Virus record (IMG/VR): IMGVR_UViG_3300023179_000406
Span: 1-28,308 of that record
Reading direction: 5' to 3' (one strand)
Source of the DNA: a virus
DNA: 28,308 nucleotides
Shown here in pieces: positions 11,422 through 16,678 of the stretch. The notes below the pieces were generated by a model. That model worked only from the letters and a program-made list of their open reading frames with translations. It did not search any database and was not told the DNA's origin. How positions within the stretch are numbered: position 1 is the stretch's first letter; every line of letters starts with the position of its first letter. A program made the position numbers and the translations under genes.

Positions 11422-11510
11422 GGATAGGTGTGTGGTTGTAAGTCTTTATGGGACAAAGGGTTAGGTTAAAATAATAAGTATAAATGTAAAGAGTCAATCC
11501 TTTTGATTTT

Positions 11511-11559
11511 GTCCTATCTAATCCAACGGATTTGCTGGTCATGCTGATAGTCAGCCAAA
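11511..11559 (+). repeat. AGTCAGC ~50-nt repeat, copy 2
   Basis: AATCC-AAC-GGATT hairpin followed by GCTGA-TAG-TCAGC, closely matching copy 1 at 2674-2723. It lies in the gene-free stretch 11282-11783, which otherwise holds cassette I, a solitary operator repeat and two weak promoters. Confidence 0.6.
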
Positions 11560-11588
11560 AAGTCGCTATAGTAACAAGAGTCACTGAT

Positions 11589-11641
11589 TCTAAATTCTTA
11601 TGCTGTAACCACTTGCGACCAGTCTTAGAGTGTGGTATACT
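11589..11641 (+). promoter_or_regulatory. Promoter with operator repeat overlapping -35
   Basis: CTAAATTCTT (11590-11599) and AACCACTTG form one inverted repeat of the cassette type. Its right arm runs into the -35 box TTGCGA 11613-11618, with 17 bp and TATACT 11636-11641. A small hairpin TTGAGA 11683-11688 / TCTCAA 11694-11699 followed by a T-rich run could end a ~60-nt transcript. Confidence 0.55.
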
Positions 11642-11716
11642 GTGATAGTAACAAGGATGTAAAAACGATAGTAAATAATCTTTTGAGATTAATTCTCAAT
11701 ATAAAAATTTTTGATA

Positions 11717-11766
11717 GTCTCACCTAATCCTACAAGTTTGGCGGTCGTGGCGATAGTCAGCCAAAA
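11717..11766 (+). repeat. AGTCAGC ~50-nt repeat, copy 3
   Basis: GTCTCACCTAATCC at the start and GGCGATAGTCAGCC at the end, with hairpin TGGC-GATA-GTCA. It ends 17 bp before the ATG of a small gene that lacks a clear Shine-Dalgarno site. Confidence 0.6.
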
Positions 11767-11783
11767 ACTGTGGTCTTTTAATT

Positions 11784-11963
11784 ATGCAGAAAGAAGTTGA
11801 AATGGATGATATTATTCGATCACTTAATTATACCTTAGATTGTTCTAGTCAAAGACTCAAGTTGTATATGGATACTGGTAATGGGAGGTATCTTACTGAT
11901 TGTGAGATGTATTTGAGGGTTGCTAATATTTATATTACTGAAATTAATAAGGGGAAAAGATGA
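11784..11963 (+). CDS. Small unknown protein
   Basis: 59 residues, MQKEVEMDDIIRSLNYTLDC. Helical, with two Cys. The start has no good ribosome site; the AGTCAGC repeat copy 3 lies directly upstream. Its TGA overlaps the ATG of the next gene (ATGA), so the two are coupled. No family recognised. Confidence 0.55.
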   Translation: MQKEVEMDDIIRSLNYTLDCSSQRLKLYMDTGNGRYLTDCEMYLRVANIYITEINKGKR

Positions 11964-12121
11964 AAGTAATTAAGATTAGTATGGAACTTTTTATAGACGA
12001 CGATCTTGACTACGATAAGGATAGGATTGCTAATTACCTAAATAATAAATTGTATACTGATCCTGAATTCTTTGGGGGGTTTGTGGCTGAAAATATTGTG
12101 GAGATTAAAGAATGGGAATGA
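11960..12121 (+). CDS. Small acidic unknown protein
   Basis: 53 residues, MKVIKISMELFIDDDLDYDK. The first part looks like a beta strand followed by an acidic turn and helices. GGGGAAAAG precedes the ATG, which overlaps the previous stop. It overlaps the next gene by 10 bp. No family recognised. Confidence 0.6.
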   Translation: MKVIKISMELFIDDDLDYDKDRIANYLNNKLYTDPEFFGGFVAENIVEIKEWE

Positions 12122-12309
12122 TTACTGTTACAGATAAAAATCGTGATGATATTATTCGGGTCTATGCTTCTAGTATCTTGGATGGTATGGATTATGATAC
12201 TCTTTATAGTTGGGCTTATGAAAAGTTAGTGGAAAGTAAAGATCTTATGGATAATATACCTTTGGAGGACGAGATCAAAGAATTTTATCCTGAGATTCTG
12301 GCCGAATGA
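12112..12309 (+). CDS. Paralog family protein 1 of 3
   Basis: 65 residues, MGMITVTDKNRDDIIRVYAS. The pattern (ITVT..NRDDIIR.YASSILDGMDYDTL...EDEIKEFYPEIL) is shared with the genes at 13181 and 14877, giving three paralogs in 3 kb. They look like small helical adaptor-like proteins ending with an E-I-x(3)-P-E-[IV] motif. I do not know the role. The start overlaps the previous gene; ATG at 12118 is an alternative. Confidence 0.68.
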   Translation: MGMITVTDKNRDDIIRVYASSILDGMDYDTLYSWAYEKLVESKDLMDNIPLEDEIKEFYPEILAE

Positions 12310-12361
12310 TGTAAGTTCTTTATAGTCAACACCTTGCGAGAACCGATAGATATGGTATACT
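12310..12361 (+). promoter_or_regulatory. Promoter with operator repeat overlapping -35
   Basis: TAAGTTCTT starts at 12312, and its partner arm CAACACCTTGCG runs into the -35 box TTGCGA 12334-12339. The spacer of 16 bp contains ACCGATA, and the -10 is TATACT 12356-12361. The layout matches the promoter at 11589. A GAGGAGG ribosome site follows. Confidence 0.65.
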
Positions 12362-12380
12362 GGGGTGAGGAGGTTGTCAA

Positions 12381-12458
12381 ATGATTTATTTTACTTTATG
12401 CTGTTTAGCATACGGTTGTTTTATATTTTCTATTTACCTTGTTTATAAAAGGGGTTAA
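12381..12458 (+). CDS. Tiny single-span membrane protein (25 aa)
   Basis: MIYFTLCCLAYGCFIFSIYL followed by VYKRG: one hydrophobic helix with a positive C-terminal end, so the C-terminus is probably inside. A strong site (GAGGAGG) lies 7 nt before the ATG, and a promoter lies just upstream. The next gene starts 3 bp after the stop. Confidence 0.6.
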   Translation: MIYFTLCCLAYGCFIFSIYLVYKRG

Positions 12459-12461
12459 TTT

Positions 12462-12635
12462 ATGACCTACGATGAGGAGTACAATTCGTACAGATTCAAC
12501 ACTAAAGATATGGAGATTATTCTTGATGCTCTATCATATGTTCATTGGAATGATCGGTCCCTGTCTCAGTCTGATCGGGATTATATTGATGGTTTGTATC
12601 AGTCACTTGACAACTCGGGAGTAACAACAATCTAA
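12462..12635 (+). CDS. Small unknown protein
   Basis: 57 residues, MTYDEEYNSYRFNTKDMEII. Acidic and helical, with LSQSDRDYIDGLYQSLDN. AAAAGGGG, located in the end of the previous gene, serves as ribosome site. Possibly a small regulatory or adaptor protein; no family recognised. Confidence 0.6.
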   Translation: MTYDEEYNSYRFNTKDMEIILDALSYVHWNDRSLSQSDRDYIDGLYQSLDNSGVTTI

Positions 12636-12688
12636 TTGTACTGCGCCCCACAGATTTGTCAACTTTCTTTTCAACAACGAGGTGCTTT

Positions 12689-12754
12689 ATTCTTGGTTTT
12701 TGTATTGCTGTTAGTCTGATGATTGGTTTTGTTCATGGTGGTATTGCTAAGTAA
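12689..12754 (+). CDS. Tiny membrane protein with probable ATT start
   Basis: 21 residues, (M)LGFCIAVSLMIGFVHGGIAK, a single hydrophobic span. The start context GAGGTGCTTTATT copies that of two genes nearby (GAGGTGATTTATG at 13181, GAGGTGACTTATG at 13685) with ATT in place of ATG. No in-frame ATG or GTG precedes it at a useful distance, and TTG at 12656 has no ribosome site. Small size limits confidence. Confidence 0.42.
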   Translation: MLGFCIAVSLMIGFVHGGIAK

Positions 12755-12770
12755 GTATTGTATAAGAGAT

Positions 12771-12802
12771 ATATATTATATCCACCCCGATGCATAATAT
12801 AT
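12771..12802 (+). other. AT-rich hairpin
   Basis: ATATATTAT 12771-12779 pairs with ATAATATAT 12794-12802 around a C-rich loop. It lies in the 93-bp gap between two small genes. It could stabilise or end a transcript, but there is no T-run. Confidence 0.35.
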
Positions 12803-12847
12803 AAACCTATTTCGGTATCTTGTCAATAGACAAAATTTTAAAGAATT

Positions 12848-13045
12848 ATGTTTAATCCGTGCGATGATATATTATATTTCTATTTGTTAATGGGTCAGAG
12901 ATATTTCGTTGATAAAACCCCAAACTTTCATGAACCACCATCTTGGTTCGAACAAAAAGTTTTAATCACTAACGAGAATCTTTTTGACATTAACAAACTT
13001 ATTAAGCTAAAGGATAGTAGTCAGGAAATAAGACAGGCCCCTTAA
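12848..13045 (+). CDS. Small unknown protein
   Basis: 65 residues, MFNPCDDILYFYLLMGQRYF. Aromatic-rich N-terminus, then NFHEPPSWFEQKVLITNENLFDINKL. No clear ribosome site; TTGTC-AATA-GACAA just upstream is a small hairpin. No family recognised, and the gene call is moderate. Confidence 0.5.
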   Translation: MFNPCDDILYFYLLMGQRYFVDKTPNFHEPPSWFEQKVLITNENLFDINKLIKLKDSSQEIRQAP

Positions 13046-13053
13046 AAATATAT

Positions 13054-13091
13054 TTGACTCGTAGTATTTTCTGGTATAATACACGAGTCAA
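13054..13091 (+). promoter_or_regulatory. Promoter embedded in a near-perfect palindrome
   Basis: TTGACT 13054-13059 and TATAAT 13075-13080 are 15 bp apart. The left arm TTGACTCGTAGTATT (13054-13068) is mirrored by AATACACGAGTCAA (13078-13091), 14 matching pairs with one bulge. The palindrome spans -35 to start site, as an operator or a DNA/RNA hairpin would. The leader then holds the 3' part of the AGTCAGC repeat (around 13101). Confidence 0.65.
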
Positions 13092-13180
13092 CGAGGCCGA
13101 CAGTCAGCCGCTTTAAAAGTGGTGGATAATTGGACTCATGGACAATTGTAACTTTTTTACTTTTGTTTATGAGGTGATTT

Positions 13181-13441
13181 ATGGCTAGTGCTTTTAGTGT
13201 TACGAATTCTAATCGTGACGAGATTCAGGTCAAGTATGTAGATTCCATAATTAGTCATTTAGACTTTATGGATATACGTAATCTGCTTAGAGATTATCTT
13301 CATAGTGAAAAAGATAAATACTCTAACGAAGATTTAGCGGATGAAATTAAGAGCCGCGACCCTGAAGTTTGTAAAGAAGTTTTTGGGCGTTTTTATCGCC
13401 CACTAAGGGAAGAGGCTGAAAGCGAGGTGGGTCATGCCTAG
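13181..13441 (+). CDS. Paralog family protein 2 of 3
   Basis: 86 residues, MASAFSVTNSNRDEIQVKYV. It aligns with the genes at 12112 and 14877 (FSVTNSNRDEIQVKYVDSII...LADEIKSRDPEV) and has an extra Glu-rich tail. GAGGTG lies 4 nt before the ATG. It overlaps the next gene by 8 bp. Role unknown. Confidence 0.7.
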   Translation: MASAFSVTNSNRDEIQVKYVDSIISHLDFMDIRNLLRDYLHSEKDKYSNEDLADEIKSRDPEVCKEVFGRFYRPLREEAESEVGHA

Positions 13442-13676
13442 AATCTTTAATAGGACTCTGGCGTTCGATGTGGAGGGCGAGATTTATGACACCGATACAT
13501 CACCAGAGGAAATTTTAAAGAACTACGATTTTCACTTCAAAGACTACGATGATGGTGGAGATAAATCATATCTATCTGTGGAACATAAGGATCATAGGGG
13601 TAAGATTTCCAGAATCAGTAGTAGACCTAAGATTGGAAAATCCAAAAAGAAAGATACTGAATACTTTATAATATGA
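13434..13676 (+). CDS. Small unknown protein
   Basis: 80 residues, MPRIFNRTLAFDVEGEIYDT. A strand-rich middle (YDFHFKDYDDGGDKSYLSVEHK) and a Lys-rich tail (IGKSKKKDTEYFII). GAGGTGGG precedes the ATG inside the previous gene, so the two are coupled. No family recognised. Confidence 0.65.
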   Translation: MPRIFNRTLAFDVEGEIYDTDTSPEEILKNYDFHFKDYDDGGDKSYLSVEHKDHRGKISRISSRPKIGKSKKKDTEYFII

Positions 13677-13684
13677 GGTGACTT

Positions 13685-13813
13685 ATGATAGACTTTCCAT
13701 TATTTAGTTGGTATTGGATTGGTGGAATAACTTTAACTCTATTAACACTTATTGGGTTAGGAGTTTGGTTTAGTTATTTTTGGAATCCACATACTCATAG
13801 TAAAAATTTATAA
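13685..13813 (+). CDS. Single-span membrane protein (42 aa)
   Basis: MIDFPLFSWYWIGGITLTLL then TLIGLGVWFSYF and a polar tail NPHTHSKNL. One long hydrophobic helix. GAGGTGACTT before the ATG is the same ribosome-site pattern as at 13181. Last gene of this operon. The 198-bp gap after it holds repeat copy 4, a promoter and a short hairpin. Confidence 0.6.
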   Translation: MIDFPLFSWYWIGGITLTLLTLIGLGVWFSYFWNPHTHSKNL

Positions 13814-13857
13814 AACTGTTTTTACAAACCTTTGGTAATAATCAGGTCCGGCGATTA

Positions 13858-13906
13858 GTCTCAGCTAATCCGCCGGATTTGGTTTTATTGGTAGTAGTCA
13901 GCGAGA
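13858..13906 (+). repeat. AGTCAGC ~50-nt repeat, copy 4
   Basis: GTCTCAGC at one end can pair with GCGAGA at the other. Inside are AATCC-GCC-GGATT and TGGT-AGTA-GTCA. This is the best example of the three-stem layout. Confidence 0.62.
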
Positions 13907-13930
13907 TTGTGACATATAAGAAACAGTACC

Positions 13931-13987
13931 TTGTGTTACACATTCATTTGGTTATTATATCACAAAACACGGCCGCATGGAAGCGGC
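13931..13987 (+). promoter_or_regulatory. Promoter and leader hairpin for gene 14012
   Basis: TTGTGT 13931-13936, 16 bp, TATTAT 13953-13958. The leader then forms GCCGC-ATGGAA-GCGGC (around 13972-13987) before the GGAGA ribosome site. The -35 is weak. Confidence 0.45.
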
Positions 13988-14011
13988 ATCCTTTTACACT
14001 GGAGAAAAATA

Positions 14012-14230
14012 ATGAAGAATATACTATTACTAATCGCTCTTATGTTTGTTGGTTCAGTTAGTTATGCTGGTGAATGTGTTAATGGAAGTTGCAAGGTTCT
14101 TCGTAGTCGTGCTGTTAATGTAACAAAAGAAGTTGTGCAGGTTCCTGTTACAGTAACTCGTCGCACTGTTGAGGCTACTCGTAATGTAGGACGTAAAACA
14201 GCAGCCCGAATTCGTAGTGTTGTTCGTTAA
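14012..14230 (+). CDS. Small exported basic protein
   Basis: 72 residues. MKNILLLIALMFVGSVSYAG is a clear signal peptide with a likely cut after SYA. The mature part starts GECVNGSCKV and continues with many Arg/Val (VPVTVTRRTVEATRNVGRKT). GGAGAA lies 7 nt before the ATG. It would act in the periplasm or outside. The CxNGxC motif recalls short exported proteins of Planctomycetes, which is from memory only. Confidence 0.75.
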   Translation: MKNILLLIALMFVGSVSYAGECVNGSCKVLRSRAVNVTKEVVQVPVTVTRRTVEATRNVGRKTAARIRSVVR

Positions 14231-14242
14231 TATAATATCATT

Positions 14243-14290
14243 AACAAAATCCCCGAATGTCCCTTAATAATACATATCGGGGGTCTTGTT
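14243..14290 (+). other. Hairpin between the two exported-protein genes
   Basis: CCCCGA 14251-14256 pairs with TCGGGG 14277-14282, extended by AACAA 14243-14247 with TTGTT 14286-14290. No T-run. It may protect or end the upstream message. Confidence 0.45.
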
Positions 14291-14310
14291 ATAATTCAAG
14301 GAGGAATATT

Positions 14311-14658
14311 ATGAGACTTTTAGTAACAACATTAGCATTTATTTTTGTCACAACTTTAACCGCTCAGGCTGCAAAACCAAAGTACTATACTTATAGTCAG
14401 CCAACTATGAGGGTTCAAAGTTATACATCAATGACCGCTAATAGTGACCAAGATCGTTGTCAGGCAGAAGCGAATTATATGGCTGCTAATAATATTAGTG
14501 GTCATGTATGGGGAACAATAGGAAACTTTGAAGGTGTGGGTTATGGTAGTAGTCCCTATTGTAACACTTGTGTTCCAAGTAGCAATATGAGACTAACAGG
14601 AGATGCGTCGGCTCAAGGTCGTAATGGTATGTGGTATAGAGTAAGAAGTTGGAGATAA
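14311..14658 (+). CDS. Exported CAP/SCP-like protein
   Basis: 115 residues. MRLLVTTLAFIFVTTLTAQA is a signal peptide, cut probably after AQA. The mature part has RCQAEANYMAANNISGHVWG, then NFEGVGYGSSPYCNTC and a Gly-rich end, which resembles short CAP/SCP-like exported proteins seen in Planctomycetes (MA..N...H..G...G.FEGVG.G). The full CAP fold is not certain at this length. GGAGGA precedes the ATG. A phage-borne copy may be a cargo gene taken from the host. Confidence 0.7.
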   Translation: MRLLVTTLAFIFVTTLTAQAAKPKYYTYSQPTMRVQSYTSMTANSDQDRCQAEANYMAANNISGHVWGTIGNFEGVGYGSSPYCNTCVPSSNMRLTGDASAQGRNGMWYRVRSWR

Positions 14659-14668
14659 GTATAATCAA

Positions 14669-14741
14669 GCAAGAGTAACTCAGTTGGTAGAGTATTTGAT
14701 TTCCAATCAAAATGTCGTGGGTTCGAATCCCATCTCTTGCT
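14669..14741 (+). tRNA. tRNA-Gly (UCC)
   Basis: Acceptor GCAAGAG/CTCTTGC, anticodon stem TTTGA/TCAAA with loop TTTCCAA (TCC), T-loop TTCGAAT, D-loop AGTTGGTA. Normal elbow residues. No CCA. It stands alone, with repeat copy 5 beginning 3 nt later. Confidence 0.92.
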
Positions 14742-14743
14742 TT

Positions 14744-14792
14744 GTCTCAGCAAATGTAACAAGTTTGGCGATAATGGCGACAGTCAGCTAGA
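14744..14792 (+). repeat. AGTCAGC ~50-nt repeat, copy 5
   Basis: GTCTCAGC at the start and AGTCAGCTAGA at the end. The inner pairings are AAAT with GTTT and TGGC-GACA-GTCA, with base changes relative to the other copies that keep the pairs. It follows tRNA-Gly directly; a promoter (TTGAAT, 17 bp, TACAAT, ~14810-14838) lies between it and the next gene. Confidence 0.62.
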
Positions 14793-14876
14793 TAATAACA
14801 TAGGTTTGAATTCTTCTGACTCATCTGGTACAATGATATAGTGAGGGATATATAACCTTTTACTTATGGTGATACT

Positions 14877-15143
14877 ATGAGACCGTTACAGATTACTCCT
14901 GATAATAAACCTTATATTGTTAGACGATATTGTGACTATGTTTTATCTCGCATGGATAGTGAAGATATTTACGCTTCATTCAAGGATTATTTTTTTAGAG
15001 AGAAAATGGGATATCCAATAGCAACTCTACAAGAAGAAATAACAAGACACTGTCCGGAAATTTTGGATGATCATTTATCAGAGAGTGTTGTGGGCAAAGA
15101 TAAAGAATATGATTTTCAGAATTTAGTTGATATCACTCAGTAG
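14877..15143 (+). CDS. Paralog family protein 3 of 3
   Basis: 88 residues, MRPLQITPDNKPYIVRRYCD. It aligns with the genes at 12112 and 13181 (LQITPDNKPYIVRRYCDYVLSRMD...LQEEITRHCPEIL) and adds a charged tail. GGTGAT precedes the ATG. Its stop overlaps the first base of repeat copy 6. Role unknown. Confidence 0.7.
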   Translation: MRPLQITPDNKPYIVRRYCDYVLSRMDSEDIYASFKDYFFREKMGYPIATLQEEITRHCPEILDDHLSESVVGKDKEYDFQNLVDITQ

Positions 15144-15190
15144 TCTCAGCTAATATTCTGGATTCGAAATTATGTAAACAGTCAGCGAGA
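15143..15190 (+). repeat. AGTCAGC ~50-nt repeat, copy 6
   Basis: GTCTCAGC ... GCGAGA outer pairing is kept, while the middle has diverged (AAT with ATT). It begins at the stop of one gene and ends 7 bp before the ATG of the next, leaving no space for a Shine-Dalgarno site. Confidence 0.6.
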
Positions 15191-15197
15191 TATTATA

Positions 15198-15386
15198 ATG
15201 TTAGTGAGTATTAAAATACAACAGAATATATCTTGTGAATATATATGTCAGACTATACAAAAAGCTTTGGTTAAATATCAACAAACTAATGATATTAATG
15301 ATAGCTTATTAGTAATTGATATACAGAAAATTAATGACGATTGTAGTTTGATTCCTAAAATAGAATTTAAACATAGTCCGTCTTGA
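15198..15386 (+). CDS. Small unknown protein
   Basis: 62 residues, MLVSIKIQQNISCEYICQTI. A strand-helix-strand pattern (LVSIKIQQN...LLVIDIQKI). There is no Shine-Dalgarno site; repeat copy 6 sits immediately upstream and may take its place. No family recognised. Confidence 0.55.
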   Translation: MLVSIKIQQNISCEYICQTIQKALVKYQQTNDINDSLLVIDIQKINDDCSLIPKIEFKHSPS

Positions 15387-15427
15387 TATTGGGCCTCTTA
15401 GATTCTATAATATTCATAGAGTCTTTT

Positions 15428-15476
15428 GTCTCACCATATCTATCAGATTTGGTTTTAATGGTTACAGTCAGCTAAA
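15428..15476 (+). repeat. AGTCAGC ~50-nt repeat, copy 7
   Basis: GTCTCACC at the start, ATC-TATCA-GAT in the middle, TGGT-TACA-GTCA at the end. It ends 14 bp before the ATG at 15491. Confidence 0.6.
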
Positions 15477-15490
15477 CATAGAAAGAACTT

Positions 15491-15760
15491 ATGCCAGAAA
15501 AGAAAAAGAAAACAACGAAGAAAGTTGTATCGTCTTCTAGGAAAAAAACCGTCACAAAATTTTGTAATAAAAAATGTAATGACAAATGTTCTACACAACA
15601 AGATAAAGCTAAAGATATTAATGTTGTTGTTCCAGTTCCGGCTCCTATCCCAATTAATATTCCAGTTACTATTCCTACCAACCTTGGGATTCTGGACAGG
15701 ATGAAAAAGATTAAGGATAAGGTCTTTTCAACTTTTGGCCTAAATTCCCCACATGATTAA
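15491..15760 (+). CDS. Lys-rich, Pro/Val-rich unknown protein
   Basis: 89 residues. The N-terminus is very basic (MPEKKKKTTKKVVSSSRKKT), followed by a Cys/Lys patch (FCNKKCNDKCS). A hydrophobic Pro-rich stretch VVVPVPAPIPINIPVTIPTN comes next, then a basic helix. It could bind nucleic acid or membrane through the basic part. AGAAAG precedes the ATG. It overlaps the next gene by 8 bp. Confidence 0.6.
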   Translation: MPEKKKKTTKKVVSSSRKKTVTKFCNKKCNDKCSTQQDKAKDINVVVPVPAPIPINIPVTIPTNLGILDRMKKIKDKVFSTFGLNSPHD

Positions 15761-15908
15761 TTTAATAGCCCAAACAGTTACTATAGTTAAGAAGCCTCTT
15801 TGTCCCACACTGGTTCATGATCCAGTAAATAGAATTATGATTTGTGCAATTGGCCTATTAATAACATCATTCATCCTATACCACATAGGAAAATACTATG
15901 GACGGTAA
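15753..15908 (+). CDS. Small membrane protein (51 aa)
   Basis: MINLIAQTVTIVKKPLCPTL, then one hydrophobic span (IMICAIGLLITSFILYHIG) and a basic end. First of four overlapping or adjacent small membrane protein genes (15753-16280). In phages such clusters can include holins or spanins, but I see no lysis enzyme nearby. Confidence 0.55.
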   Translation: MINLIAQTVTIVKKPLCPTLVHDPVNRIMICAIGLLITSFILYHIGKYYGR

Positions 15909-16020
15909 TGACTTGGGACTCTTGAAAGATTATGGTCATTGGATTATGAGTGGGGTTTTAATATTTTATGGCCTATTAGTCTCCTATCTCTGCACCATAT
16001 ATGAGACTGACCATGAGTAA
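15898..16020 (+). CDS. Small membrane protein (40 aa)
   Basis: MDGNDLGLLKDYGHWIMSGV then LIFYGLLVSYLCTIYETDHE. One transmembrane helix with acidic residues at both ends. AGGAAAA precedes the ATG, which overlaps the previous gene by 11 bp. Confidence 0.55.
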   Translation: MDGNDLGLLKDYGHWIMSGVLIFYGLLVSYLCTIYETDHE

Positions 16021-16035
16021 TCAAGAACTATCGGC

Positions 16036-16107
16036 GTGGATTTTTTAGGCATATTATTCTTATCTTTAATTTTACCAACCATAATGATCATTCGGAGAGA
16101 AAAATGA
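16036..16107 (+). CDS. Tiny membrane protein (23 aa, GTG start)
   Basis: (M)DFLGILFLSLILPTIMIIRR ending EK: a hydrophobic helix with a positively charged C-terminus. The ribosome site is weak. Its TGA overlaps the next ATG. It lies within the membrane-gene cluster, which supports it despite its size. Confidence 0.4.
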   Translation: MDFLGILFLSLILPTIMIIRREK

Positions 16108-16280
16108 AAAATGAAGAATTCCATATTCCTTTTGTAAAAAATCTGTTACTAATATGCGTAGTGACTATAGTTTCTATGATTTCTGCCCGACTTTTTATTC
16201 ATAATTATCTTTATCCCGTCTTAAATTCCCCACAATATACCTCTCATCCATCCTACAATGAAGCCAAAGCAGGGGAATAA
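16104..16280 (+). CDS. Small membrane protein (58 aa)
   Basis: MKNEEFHIPFVKNLLLICVV then TIVSMISARLFIHNYLYPVL and a polar tail. One transmembrane helix; the N-terminus is probably inside and a 30-residue tail outside. CGGAGAG lies before the ATG. Last gene of the membrane cluster. Confidence 0.58.
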   Translation: MKNEEFHIPFVKNLLLICVVTIVSMISARLFIHNYLYPVLNSPQYTSHPSYNEAKAGE

Positions 16281-16307
16281 AAGCTAATACGTTCTGTTTC
16301 TACATAA

Positions 16308-16432
16308 AATCACCGGATTTTTACTTATTGTGAATCGCGGTGATTCAAATTGGTGGTTAGCCATAATACTTCTATTAAACTAACTGGCTAAATTTATCGC
16401 CACTTGACCATAGATGTTCTGTATGGTATGCT
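16308..16432 (+). promoter_or_regulatory. Two hairpins and a promoter after the membrane cluster
   Basis: AATCACC 16308-16314 pairs with GGTGATT 16339-16345, and TTAGCCA 16357-16363 with TGGCTAA 16385-16391 followed by ATTT; either could end the upstream transcript. Then TTGACC 16404, 17 bp, TATGCT 16427-16432 starts the next unit. Confidence 0.5.
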
Positions 16433-16486
16433 AGTGTGTTGTGTGGGGGTTTTATTAGTATTTATCGAGAAAAATTGGATTTTGAA

Positions 16487-16678
16487 ATGTATAAGAGTAT
16501 ATTGATAACACAGAAAGAAGCGATTCTTTTGGAACAAATTTTATCTGATTATCTAAAAAACAAACCAATTGATAGCATTAATATTCATATTCTGATTAAA
16601 CATATTTGTGGTACAAAAGCCCAATATGATAAAAATGGGGCTGTTGTTTGTGGGAAATCAACCCATAATCAACTTTAA
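16487..16678 (+). CDS. Small unknown protein
   Basis: 63 residues, MYKSILITQKEAILLEQILS, largely helical, with DYLKNKPIDSINIHILIKHI. The ATG at 16487 has TTGGA upstream; the frame stays open to TTG 16436 but that lies at the transcription start. The last 4 bases overlap, tail to tail, the stop of the HNH gene. No family recognised. Confidence 0.55.
   Translation: MYKSILITQKEAILLEQILSDYLKNKPIDSINIHILIKHICGTKAQYDKNGAVVCGKSTHNQL

Noticed and set aside
11717-11766. Hammerhead-type ribozyme in the AGTCAGC repeat
   Set aside because: GCTGATAGTC looks like part of the core, but the needed CTGATGA and GAAA elements are missing in all copies.
11511-15476. CRISPR array formed by the AGTCAGC repeats
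   Set aside because: Copies are diverged, hundreds of bases apart, separated by genes rather than spacers, and no cas genes are present.
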